From Cryptomeria japonica (lineage: Eukaryota > Streptophyta > Pinopsida > Cupressales > Cupressaceae), in the NCBI RefSeq assembly GCF_030272615.1, contig NC_081410.1:509052942-509116941 (forward strand): a DNA stretch of 64,000 nucleotides. The letters are read 5' to 3'. This document shows, in pieces, positions 10,742 to 21,045 of the stretch. The notes below the pieces were generated by a model. It searched no databases, was not told where the DNA came from, and saw only the letters and a program-made list of their open reading frames with translations. The first letter of the stretch is position 1. Each line of letters opens with the position of its first letter. A program made the position numbers and the translations under genes.

Positions 10742-13419
10742 CTTCTGTTACATTTGTTGGTTTGAACTTTGTCATTGAAGTACTAGAAGTCTACCCAACT
10801 ATTTTTACAATTTCCATGCTGTCGGTTGTGGTAATAACTTTGCTTTCCTCTCTCTCAAGAGGATTTTTTTGAGTATGCATTTCTATTAGCAAAGATTTAG
10901 GCTTTTCAGCTTTTGTTGGTAACACTGTCTCGATCTGAACCTGTGTCTCAACCTATTTCTATTTTGGTTTCTCCATCTATGTCTTAGAGGGTTTCTCTAA
11001 GCTCTCAACTACCAATTTTTCAGATGTAGTCTCTGTATGCACTTCTGGTTTCTCTGTATTTACCTCTTATTGTTTTTCAGTTTCATTTACCAGTGCTTTA
11101 GATGGTTTCTCAGTGGTGTCCTCTGTCGGTTTCTATGTATCTATAGGTTTTTCAATGCTTATATTTACAGTCTCGCTAACTGCAACCTCAACATCTACAG
11201 TCGGTGGCTCAGTAGCCGCATCTTTCTTCTTATCCTCAGTTGTCTCTTTGTCCACCACAATGTTTACCTCTTGGGTGTCGATATTCATAGTGTACAAAAC
11301 TTCAGACTCAGGATTTGTATCCTCTTGAGGAGTCTCCATACTCTCTGTAGCTGGTTGAGTGTCAACGGTTTCTATCGGTGGAGTATTAGAAAAAGGTGGG
11401 GGTAAGTTATCAGTTATTTTTAGGTTTGAAGTTACACCTTCCTTACCTTTCCCCTTATCCCTATCCTTTTGATAGACTCTGATAGTCTTAGGTCTTTTAA
11501 GTTCTTCCTGTTTCTCCTTTTCAACAAAGAATATGTCCCATTGATCTACAGTCTCTTCAGAAATTTCATTCATTCTTCCTGCCATCAGTGCTACATGTTG
11601 ATTACCGGTTGAGAATACTATCCAGTTGGCCTCACTGATTAATTGATCAATCTCTTTAGGTGAGTTCACTGGGTGAACTGCAAGTAATTTCTCAATTTTT
11701 ATTTTCTTATCCAACTCAAAAATAGCTACCCTTCTAGATTCAAGTCTTCTGTAGAGATCAGTGGGTATTTCATCAACAATTTCCATCAAAAATTTCTTGT
11801 AAATGTCCAAGTGTAAGATTACACTATTTTCTATGCTTTCTCTGTCATTAGTGGAAAGTGTGTTATATAGTTTGGTAATGTTTTTCAACTTTCCATCCTC
11901 TATTATTTTACTTAAGAGTTTTTCAAGTGGAGAAATGTCTTGTTTTACCTTCTTCTTCTTTGGAGTTAGCTTCTTAACTGGAGGCCTAACTGCCTATTGC
12001 TTTTGTCTTGTTCTCTTGGGTGTAGGTGAGGGTGTCGGTGAGGGTTTTCTTTTCCTTTCTACCCTTTTGAATACCACTGGTATATCACTTTCAGAAGAAG
12101 ATGCAACTGGTGAAAGATGAGTTTCCAGTTGAAGTCCTTCCAACTCACTTTCCTTAATACCAGTTTGCTTCAATACATCTTGCTTAATTGCTTTAGCTTG
12201 TCTAGTTCCCTTCCTCACTGTTTGTTCAACTTTCTTAACTCTTTTCTTAGACTGAATACCACTCAATTTTTTCTACATTTCTAAAGACTTTCTCTGATGG
12301 TTCCTTTGGTGCTTCAAGGAGGGCTTTTGCATAAGTTTCAATGATGTTATCATATGTTTCATATCCCATTTCAATTGCCCAGATAGTCCTAGGGACAATT
12401 GCTTCCATCCAAGTTGTAATCATCTTTCTTGATTACAAAACATATTTCCTTTTGATATTTATCCACAATTGCTTGAGATAGCCTAATTCTTGTCTTCATT
12501 CGAGCCTTTAGTGCTTGAAAATGTTCATTTATATTTTTCTCTCTATTTTCTCCCATGTTGTTTAATGTATCCAATAGTTGCTTTCCTACCAGTATATCAA
12601 AGCCAAAGTCTTTTCTACCAATACCAGGTACTTCCTTAGTAATGTACAACATCAAACATACAAGCAAATTTCCAAATCTAAAAGTTCCTTTCTTGTCTCC
12701 TTTGATCTTCTTTAGATTGTCTATCAATTCATCTTTAAGCCATTCACAGATGTCAATCTTAGCATTGTTGTTCACTAAGTCATAAGAATTTTTAATACAC
12801 AAGCTAGATACTGAGTTTAACCTATTTGCATGTGTGGCTTTGTAGCCAAGGATCATACTGACAAATCTAACATTTATGTCCTTTACATCATTGACTCTAA
12901 GTGATCTCTTGTCAAATGTTGTGCTAGTTAGGTCCATTACTGTGTCATTTGAGACCCTTTTAGTTGTGTCAGGCCTGCTACCAGTAGAAGGTAACCCTAT
13001 TACCACCTTAACTAGTTCTTTGGTGATATTATGGATGGAATCCAACCAAAAGAATTCGCCATGAACTCTACTTAGAAAAATCCTTATAATATCCTTGGGA
13101 AAATCTGAGATACTAAGGATTTCATAAAACCTAGGGTTTCCACTATCTTATGTTCCGGTTTGATATTTCCAGATTCATCACATAAAATGGTCTAATACAT
13201 ATTCTTGATTTCATCATCTCCTAATTCCTCTATATGACAATGTATGTATATCTTAGGATCTTCCGCATAAACTACTCCTTTAGGAATTTGAGAGAATGCA
13301 CCTAGGGTATCATCTTTCTTTGCTATTTCAGGAACAAGTTTGAATATGGGTCTAGGGCACTTGACAACTTCAATCATAGTAGGGTTTGCAATAAATTCGG
13401 GACAGGATGAGGAAGCCAT
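10742..13419 (-). pseudogene. Second frame (ORF2) of element A, function unknown
   Basis: The frame starts at 13419 (MASSSCPEFIANPT) and contains the block YIHCHIEELG near 13235. A helical block follows (12389-13045, with CEWLKDELIDNLKKIKG and RFGNLLV), then GYETYDNIIETYAKAL near 12360. Next are a basic segment (KRVKKVEQTVRKG; KRVERKRKPSP, 11994-12266), a second helical segment (11600-11888) and a long Thr/Glu/Lys/Pro-rich tail to the junction with T. Stops occur near 13192, 12389, 11994 and 11133. The same blocks recur in B and C. I do not recognise the family. It has no catalytic motif I can name; the charged tail and basic patch would suit a nucleic-acid-associated protein. Confidence 0.55.
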
Positions 13420-13889
13420 AGTTATAAATACCTCAATCTTCCTTAAGGATGAGTGCTTGGATGAACTGCTTCACCTTTTTCACTAAGGATGCCTTTGCTT
13501 GGGAATTTTCACGCTCTCAAAGATTTGAATGCTCGGTGAATTAAAAAAGGAGCCAAAACACTTACTTTATAATGTTATTTTCTCCAACTACCACATTTAA
13601 TGCTTTCTGGTTAAGTCACAACTTAACTCATCTGCCAGTAAAGAAGTAATTCAACTTCTCACCATCAACGAAGGGTATATTAGCATGTTTTTCAGTTTGT
13701 TTCTAAACCCCCAAAGGATTTTCCTTCACTTAGATGAAGAGTCTCCTACCGGTGGAGTGATACTTTGTTCTACCAATGGAGGAGTATTCTCATCAATATT
13801 CTGATCTGACTTTCTGATCCATTGTTTTGAGAGTTCTTGCTTTACCTCCTCAACCTTTTCTTTACCTTTCAAGCTGGGTCCTTTGTTAT

Positions 13890-14837
13890 TTGCCGGTGGA
13901 GTCTTGCTTCTTCAAAATTTTGCAATATGTCCAATTTTGATATGAGAATTACAAGTCACATTGTTTTTCTGAATAGCTTTCCCATATCCTATGCTAGTTT
14001 GTGTTCTGCATTGATTAGATAGATGTCAAAATCTTCCACAAACATAGCATCCTCCATTCATTCTGCAATTTTCTGAATTGTGACCAACTTTGTTGCATTT
14101 AGAACATTGACCGGTGGGTGCATCAGTGTTCTGATAATTTCTAGATCTACACTGATTTTCTCTATGACCATACTTGTTACAGTTAAAGCATTTTCCATTA
14201 AATTTTTAAGCATTAGGTTGTCTTACCAGTTTTCTATGATCATGATTGTTTGCAGTACCAGAGCTTTCACTAACTTCAAAGCCAGGGCCATTAGCATCAC
14301 CATTTGGTTTCTATTTCTTCAGCATGTCATCAAGTTCTTTTGAACTTTTCTTGAATTTTTCCTTGTGTTGATTTGTAGCAGCCAATTCACTCTCCAAGAT
14401 TCCTTTCTGTCTCATGATTTAGTTTTGTCAATTTGTGTATGCATCAAATCTATCTTTAACATATCATTTTCATGACAAAGTCTTGTGTTTTTATTTCTAG
14501 CATCATTCAGTCTTCTAACCAAGTTCACTTCATTCTTCTTCTGATTTTCAGTTTCTTTACAAAATCTCATAGTCATATCTTGCATCTCAATCTACATTGT
14601 ACTGTTTTCTTGTCTCAGTTTGTTTACTAGATCATTAAGAGTTTTTTTTTCATTTTCATCATTTTGCATCTTTTCACAAAGTTCTCATCTCTTATTCCTT
14701 GCTATAGTGAAATTTTCTTGAAGTCCTTGAATAATATCCTGTGCAGCCTTCAGATCATCTTCAAGTTTTGTATTCTTCACTTTTTTTGCATCATAGTCTG
14801 AAAGAGTTGTTTCCAATTGTTTTCTCAAGTTTTCCAT
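13890..14837 (-). pseudogene. First frame (ORF1, gag-like) of element A with four zinc knuckles
   Basis: The likely start is the ATG at 14837 (MENLRKQLETTLSDYD), about 57 bp after the primer site. A heptad-rich helical region of roughly 170 codons follows. Then come four CCHC-type knuckles in about 330 bp: CFNCNKYGHRENQC, CSKCNKVGHNSENC, CYVCGRF(stop)HLSNQC, where a glycine codon has become TGA, and a decayed fourth, CNSHIKIGHIAKF. Stops and frame changes are scattered. The layout equals that of B and C and would serve as the RNA-packaging nucleocapsid; the usual copia gag domain was not seen. Confidence 0.65.
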
Positions 14838-14893
14838 CTCTACTAGTGTCAAGATCTTCCTCAAGCTATTAGGCTTTTGAAAATAGAGGACCA

Positions 14894-14906
14894 GGCTCTG
14901 ATACCA
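14894..14906 (-). other. Primer binding site of element A
   Basis: The minus strand reads TGGTATCAGAGCC, two bases after the LTR end (CCTAACA AT). This is the standard plant copia site complementary to the 3' end of initiator tRNA-Met. Confidence 0.85.
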
Positions 14907-14908
14907 AT

Positions 14909-14961
14909 TGTTAGGATTTCCAAAGATACTGATGTTGGCAATATAACAGACAAAGGGAGAT
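14909..14961 (-). repeat. 5' LTR of element A, inner 53 bp (left of E)
   Basis: On the plus strand this starts TGTTAGGATTTCC, the reverse complement of an LTR end ...CCTAACA, directly next to the primer site. It is cut at 14961 by element E and resumes at 22552. Confidence 0.7.
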
Positions 14962-15748
14962 TGTTGGCACTCCAATTACAATGAGAGATTGTTGGCATTT
15001 CAATTAGGATATTGAGAAGGTTGTTGATGATTATGGATATAACTGCTAAAGGATGTTTACTACCTTAATATTATTATTTTGTCATTGATGTCAAGAAATT
15101 GATTTTCTAATTCAGTATGATGTTGCTATATCTTAAGAAGTATGATTTGGTGAGTATAAAGATGTCGGTAAAAGACATAGAAAGAATGTGATGAATAAGG
15201 GGAGAAATAAGTTATTCAATGGACAACTATTACCGAGTTAGACAATGATGAGATCATGATATTTAGATTGTTTTGATATCCTACGTATGTTGTTGATTGT
15301 AAGGTTAATACTACACTACGTTACCGAGCAAATAACCTAGTCGGTAAACCCTAAGGTTATCGCTATTGGTTAATGAAGGCGGTATGTCTACCGAGTGAAG
15401 TTTAGTATTTACCGAGTTGCAACCGAGTAATAACAAAATGCATTGAATGAATAAAAGCATTATTTAATGAAGGAGGCTGATGAGTTGGTTATGATTAAAT
15501 GATTGGTATGCCATGCATGAAGTTTGTTAAAGAATCTATGGCAAAGGAAAATCAAACAGGAAGATCTACAACTCAGATTGAATTGCAATACCCTAGCACA
15601 AGTTCCAAGAAATGTATGCAAGTTTGAAGGCGGGGTAAAACATTTTCAGATCAAAGGATACATTGAACTTGGTCAAGTCTGAAGATCTGATGGATATGAT
15701 TGATCATGGGATATGTGATCAAGGAGATTATGTGGTTGGCATATTGTT

Positions 15749-15757
15749 TATAAATAA
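15749..15757 (+). promoter_or_regulatory. TATA-like box in 5' LTR of element E
   Basis: TATAAATAA, present again in the 3' LTR near 21832. Its position about halfway through the LTR suits a U3/R border. Confidence 0.45.
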
Positions 15758-16009
15758 GGAACTGTTGATAAACAATGTATGCGGGCAAGTGTATGCACAA
15801 GGGTGCTACATAGTGATTACCGAGCATAGAAGCTTGAAGACCTATTTGAATAACTGAGTATAGAGCCTAGCAGGTGGACAAGATAAGTCCTATGACTAAA
15901 TTGTATTGAGAAAATAAGAATCTGCTTTAGCATTTTAGATGTGAAGTTGGAGATAGATTTTTATTACTGTTATTTTGTAAAGTGACAGAAAATCTCTTAA
16001 CCGAGTGGA

Positions 16010-16204
16010 ATTAACAGTCTTAGTTGTAAAACCCTCTAGCAAGGTGACATTCTGATTGAGTGTTTGAAATCATTTAAAGTCACTTCTAACAAGGTGAAGA
16101 TCCTAACAGATCTGAGGGAAATCCCTTAACCAGGTCACATCTAGCAATGTGTTTGTAATCTTTAACAGGATTTGCTTTTAACCGAGCATACTCTAGAAGA
16201 GTAT
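16010..16204 (+). repeat. Stem-loop array in 5' LTR of element E
   Basis: Contains short inverted repeats with loops close to CTAACA, for example AGATC-CTAACA-GATCT at 16098-16113 and ATACTC-TAGAA-GAGTAT at 16188-16204, plus weaker ones (ACCCTCTAGCAAGGT, CACTTCTAACAAGGTG). The equivalent region in the 3' LTR is 22075-22290. Confidence 0.55.
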
Positions 16205-16461
16205 ATTTCTTAGTGGGTCTAAAATCCCACAATGGTTTTTTCTATTTGGGTTTCCACGCTAAATCTGGTGTTATGAGTGTTATGATGTTTATATGCTTAT
16301 GAGTTTGCATGTTTAGTAGTTTATGTTATATTACTCAAGTATATGTTACCGAGGTTGAATTTGTTGTTTTTTATGGAAGATTAAGTTTGTATGATTCACT
16401 CCCCCCTCTCATCTTATTAGCTTGGAATATGTACTAAACATTAAGTATCAGAACTATCAAT

Positions 16462-16473
16462 TAGTACCAGAGC
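16462..16473 (+). other. Primer binding site of element E (degenerate)
   Basis: TAGTACCAGAGC, two substitutions from the initiator-Met consensus TGGTATCAGAGC, two bases after the LTR end. Confidence 0.75.
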
Positions 16474-16524
16474 TTTGGACTCCGGAAGAAAAAGTTTAAA
16501 GGTACTTGAGGCAAAGATCCAAAG

Positions 16525-17454
16525 ATGTACAAGAGGGATGTACTGAAGCTGAACAAGTCAAGTTTCTCTACATGGTAGAAAAGGATGAAGCTGCACCTAT
16601 CAGGAGTTGGAGAATATGCTGTATATTATCTGGAGAATGATTTCATTACACTGAGCACCTATCCATTGACAATGGAAGAGATAAAGGCAAAGCAAGAACA
16701 TATCCAAGCAATGATTGAAATAACATCTGCATTGACCGACTCAGAGTTTAATGATCTAGAAGGCTGCAATGATGCAAAGGCAATGTGGGACAAGCTCATA
16801 TCTGTGTATGGTGAAGATGAACATGTTCAAAAAGAAAAAGTGGATAGTCTAAGAGGACAACTTGAATCTATGAGGATGAATGAAGGTGAGAACATAACCC
16901 AGTACAGTACAAGACTAAAGGAGATTGTCAATCAAATCAAAGGAGCAGGTGGAACTATTGAAGAAAAGGATATAACAAGTAAGTTGTTAAGAACCCTTCT
17001 ACCAGCTTATGCAATCTGAGTCTCTGCAATTAATGAATTGAGGTCTGTACCCAATATGCTAGTTTCTTTAGATGCTACTATTGGTAAGCTACATGCATTT
17101 GAGTTAAGTAATTTTGATAATAGTGGGTCATCGGTAAATAAAGTTGAATCTGCATTTAGTTCTTTTCATATTGGCGAATCTAATGATTACAGTAGAGCAA
17201 GTGAGAGATTTCACAAGAACATGGAAAAAGTGCACAAACTATATGAGGAAATCAAAAAGCAAGAAGAGTTTGAAGCACTATTAGCTAGAAGGTTACTGAG
17301 AGGCAAAGGTAAGTATAAAGGAAAACTACCTTTGAAATGTTTCAATTGTGATAAGATAGGACATGTGGCTTCTAACTATCCAGACAAAGATTCTACTAAA
17401 AAGAGAAATTACCGAGATGATAGACAGAAAGATAATCATTACAGAGGCCACTGA
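16525..17454 (+). pseudogene. gag of element E
   Basis: The likely start is the ATG at 16525 (MYKRDVLKLNKSSF); a TAG at 16576 fits a former CAG. A copia gag core follows (LENDFITLSTYPLT, AMWDKLISVYG, SLRGQLESMRM, ITQYSTRLKEIVNQI). A TGA at 17017, where CGA would fit, splits it from a second block (17038-17454). That block carries basic residues and one zinc knuckle, CFNCDKIGHVASNY, with the last cysteine changed to Y. The product would be capsid and nucleocapsid. Confidence 0.82.
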
Positions 17455-17550
17455 GACTTCAGAAGAAGAGATAGAAAGTCATGCTTAATAGCCGATGAGG
17501 AATCCAATGATGATAAATTAGATGAAACTGATACAGAGGAAGTAGTTTAT

Positions 17551-17931
17551 GTGGATATCAAAGATGGATCAGATGAAGAAAGGTATGAAGAAAAAGCCCT
17601 AATATCTCACATAAATACTAATGATTCATGGATCATAGATAGTGGATGCTCACATCACATGACAGGTGATAAACACAAGTTTGTTATATTAGAAGATTAT
17701 GATGGAGGCTATGTAAGATTTGGTAATGATGCACCATGTCTGGTAAAAGGTAAAGGATCTATAACACTTCTTGACAATGCAAAATGCAATGATGTTTATT
17801 GGGTTGAAGGTTTGAAATACAATTTGTTGAGTGTAGCACAGCTAAAAAATACAGCTTACAGAATAGAATTTCAGAAAGGAATTGTCAAAGTTCATGACAA
17901 GCATGGAAAGTTAGCTACTACTGAGACATAA
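17551..17931 (+). pseudogene. Aspartic protease region of element E
   Basis: SWIIDSGCSHHMTGDKHKF carries the D-S-G active site typical of copia proteases. It is followed by VRFGNDAPC and GLKYNLLSVAQL, the usual protease C-terminal landmarks. The frame ends at a TAA at 17929. The protease would cut the gag-pol polyprotein. Confidence 0.85.
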
Positions 17932-17989
17932 ACAAAAGGTAACACATTTTACATTGACTCAACTCAAAATAAGTGTCTATATGCAAAGA

Positions 17990-19062
17990 TAGATGATACC
18001 TGGTTATGGCATAAAAGGTTTTGTCATGTAAATTTTGATAATCTGATCAAAATAAGCAAGAAGCACTGAGTAAGAGGTCTACGGAGTCTTGAAAATCTTG
18101 AGAATGCTATGTGTCGAGGATGCCAGATGGGTAAAATGACAAGATCAAGCTTTACAAGTAAGTCCTACACTTCGAAGGGAATTTTAGATCTTGTGAACAC
18201 TAATCTTTGTGGTCCTATGAAAGTTCAAAGTTATTATGGTGATAAATATTTCATATTATTTGTGGATGATTACTCAAGGATGATGTCAGTAATGTTTTTA
18301 AAAGAAAAATCAGAAGCTTTTCAAATGTTTAAATAGTACAAGGAAAGAGTTGAAAATGAAACAGGAAGACAACTAAAATGTCTTAGATCAGATAGAGGAG
18401 GAGAGTTCACATCTGATGAGTTCAACTTATTCTGCAATGATCATGGTATAAAAAGACAAGTCTCTACACCGAGAACTCCACAACAAAATGGAATTGCTGA
18501 GAGAAGAAACAAATCTATTGTGGACTATGCTATAACCCTAATGATTGAAAAGAAAGTGCCACAAACAGTTTGGAGAGAAGCGATAAGCACAACAGTTTAC
18601 ACCCTGAACCAAGTACAACTGAAGAAAGGAACTTTGAAGACACCATATGAGATCTGGTATGACAAGAAACCTAATGTAAGTTATTTTAAAATCTTTGGAA
18701 GTAGATGCTATGTTCACAAAGATGATAGAAATGGCAAGTTTGATCAACAAAGTGAAGAAGGAACATTTCTTGGTTATTCTTCTAGAAGTAAAGCATTTAA
18801 ATGTCTGATCAAATCATCTAACAAAATAGTAGAAAGTGCAAATGTGAAAATTGATGAATTTGTAGAAAGAAATGATGAAGAAAACTCCAAGGAACTAGAA
18901 GATTATGAAGGATTTGTCTATGTTCAACTGACAAGTCTTACCGAGAGAACTATTGAAGAAAATGAAGAGAATATCCAGTTATTGAGTGATGAAGAAGATC
19001 ATATAGAGCCTACCGAGCCTATATTAGCCAAGTATGTTAGAAGAAATCATGCATCAAGCTAG
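17990..19062 (+). pseudogene. Integrase of element E (first catalytic Asp lost)
   Basis: The zinc-binding part is visible as LWHKRFCHVNFDNL and CRGCQMGK, with a TGA between them near 18067. The core reads LVNTNLCGPM, where the usual D of DLCGP is N. Next are FVDDYSRM, LRSDRGGEF with the second Asp, and TPQQNGIAERRN with the Glu. A TAG at 18334 interrupts it. The C-terminal region (FKIFGSRCYVH, FLGYSSRSKAFKC) extends to an acidic linker before RT. This copy would be unable to integrate itself. Confidence 0.85.
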
Positions 19063-19139
19063 ATTATAGGAGATAAGGATGATCCAGTGATGACAAGGAA
19101 CAAACTGAGACAAAACACATCTGATATTTGAATTTGAAC

Positions 19140-20080
19140 TGAGGATAGTGAAAGAGGCATTTAATAGTGAAGATTGGATAAATGCTATGATAGAAGAGAT
19201 TGATCAAATCAAGAAGAATGACAAATGGATATTGGTCCCAAGACTGGAGGACAAAAATATAATCGGTACAAAGTGGATTTTTTGAAACAAGCTAAATGAA
19301 AAAGGTGAGGTCATTCGAAATAAAGAAAGATTAGTTTGCAAAGGTTATGCCCAAGAAGAATGAATTGATTATGGTGAGACTTTTGCACCTGTGGCAAGAC
19401 TTGAAGGAGTAAGAACATTGTTGGCATATGCTGCTTACAAGAATTTCAAGGTATATCAAATGGATGTCAAATCTGCATTTATGAATGGTATATTAGAAGA
19501 AGAAGTTTTTATTGAACAACCTGAAGGATTTATTGAAGACAAGAATAAAGATCAGGTATGTAAATTGAACAAATCTTTATATGGTCTGAAACAAGCACCT
19601 AGAGCATGGTATGAGAGATTACACTCTTATTTGATAAAGATTAGTTTTATAAGGACAAGTGAAAACAACAATATGTACATGAAGAATGATGAAAATGGAA
19701 TACTGATCTCAGCCATATTTGTTGATGATATTATCTTTTGTGGAAATGACTCTTTATGCAAGAACTTTGGAAATGAAATGAGCAAAGAATTTGAGATGTC
19801 ATTAATCGGTGAGATAAAGTATTTTATAGGTTTACAAATACTGCAAATGAAAGATGAGATTTTCATTACTCAATCCAAGTACATAAAGGAAATCTTGAAG
19901 AAATTTGGAATGGAGGATTCAAAACCAGTAAGTACTCCTATGACTACCAACTGTAAATTATCAAAGAATGATGAATCTGCATTTGTTGATGAGGCACTTT
20001 ACCGATCCATGATTGGAAAGCTACAATATGTTGTTCATAGCAGGCCAGATATAGCACATGCAGTAGGTATAGTTGCATGA
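19140..20080 (+). pseudogene. Reverse transcriptase of element E
   Basis: Copia RT landmarks in order: AMIEEIDQIKKNDKW, IIGTKWIF followed by a TGA where CGA fits, NKERLVCKGYAQEE with a further TGA, APVARLEG, VYQMDVKSAFMNG with the first Asp, [12 protein letters not shown], and IFVDDIIFCG with the catalytic D-D pair near 19725. STPMTTNC and a connection region follow, to a TGA at 20078. It is interrupted, hence inactive. Confidence 0.88.
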
Positions 20081-20671
20081 TTCTCTACAGATCCCAAAGA
20101 AACATACATGACAACAATCAAGAGAATTTTCAGATACTTGAAAGGCACTGAGGATTATGGCTTAGTATATTAGAAAGGAAATGTTTTTGATTTAAAAGTT
20201 TATACTGATGCTGATTGGGCAGGCAACATTGATGGCAAAAAAAGCACAAGTGGAGGAGCTTTCTTTTTAGGAGAAAGACTAGTGAGTTGGCTTAGTAAGA
20301 AATAAGGATGTGTTTCATAGTCAACAACAAAAGTTGAATACGTTGTTGCAGCATTGAATTGTACCAATATAGCATGGATCAAACAACTATTGGAAGGTAT
20401 AAATGAGAAAGTTACTGAGCCAGTAACTCTATTCGATGACAATACTAGTGCCATAAACATTTCAAAGAATCCTATTATGCACTCTAAGTCAAAGCACATG
20501 TCTATCAAATATCATTATCTTAGAGAAGAAGTTCAAGAGAAGAAAGTGGTGTTGGAGTATGTTAGCACAAATGAACAAATAGCAGATATCTTTACCAAGC
20601 CACTACCAAGGGACACTTTTGAGTATCTCAGAAGTAAGTTAGGGGTCCTACCCCTATCTTCCATTCACTGA
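20081..20671 (+). pseudogene. RNase H of element E
   Basis: KRIFRYLKGT, YTDADWAG (catalytic Asp), KKSTSGGAFFLG and VSWLSKK are visible, then two stops at 20302-20322 that both fit former CAA/CAG codons. Next come VEYVVAALNC, LFDDNTSAINI, HSKSKHMSIKYH and ADIFTKPLPRDTF, the usual copia C terminus. The frame ends at 20671. Confidence 0.87.
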
Positions 20672-21032
20672 CCAAGTTTGGTGAAAGCATCAATTCGATG
20701 TCTTTACAGAATATCTTTTAGGAGTTGATGCGGATTTACACACTTTAGGATGTTTTCTAAAGGTGTGCAGGAAACATATACAGGGAATAGGAATTGAAGA
20801 CAAAATGCTCTGACCGAGACTAAGTTGACACATAACAGCAGGAAATCACTTCATACAAGAAGAAATCATGTTTTAGTTCTTTACTTTTTGGCATTGTTGT
20901 CAAAGGGGGATAAGACTGAAGAAAAGGGGAGAAGACTAATGTATGGGGGAGAAGTTTGCTAACAGGGGGAGAGCATTTTAGCATTCTAAATCTGAATCAA
21001 TTAGGTCAATCAATTGGTTTTGTCATCAATGC

Positions 21033-21045
21033 CAAAGGGGTAGAT
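21033..21045 (+). other. Polypurine tract of element E
   Basis: CAAAGGGGTAGAT directly before the 3' LTR, the plus-strand primer position. One T interrupts the purine run. Confidence 0.75.

Larger units (their letters stand above)
14962..16459 (+). repeat. 5' LTR of element E
   Basis: About 1498 bp, TGTTGGCACTCC...AACTATCA. It contains a doubled terminus (TGTTGGCA recurs at +28), a TATA-like box, a stem-loop array (16010-16204), the conserved motif around 16230-16260 (GTGGGTCTAAAATCCCAC, then GGTTTT...TTGGGTTTCCACG) and a C-tract followed by CTCTCA near 16400. It matches 21046-22551 almost base for base by eye. Confidence 0.88.

Noticed and set aside
14889-14908. GGCTCTGATACCA as a possible tRNA gene end
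   Set aside because: It is the primer binding site of element A. No cloverleaf surrounds it.
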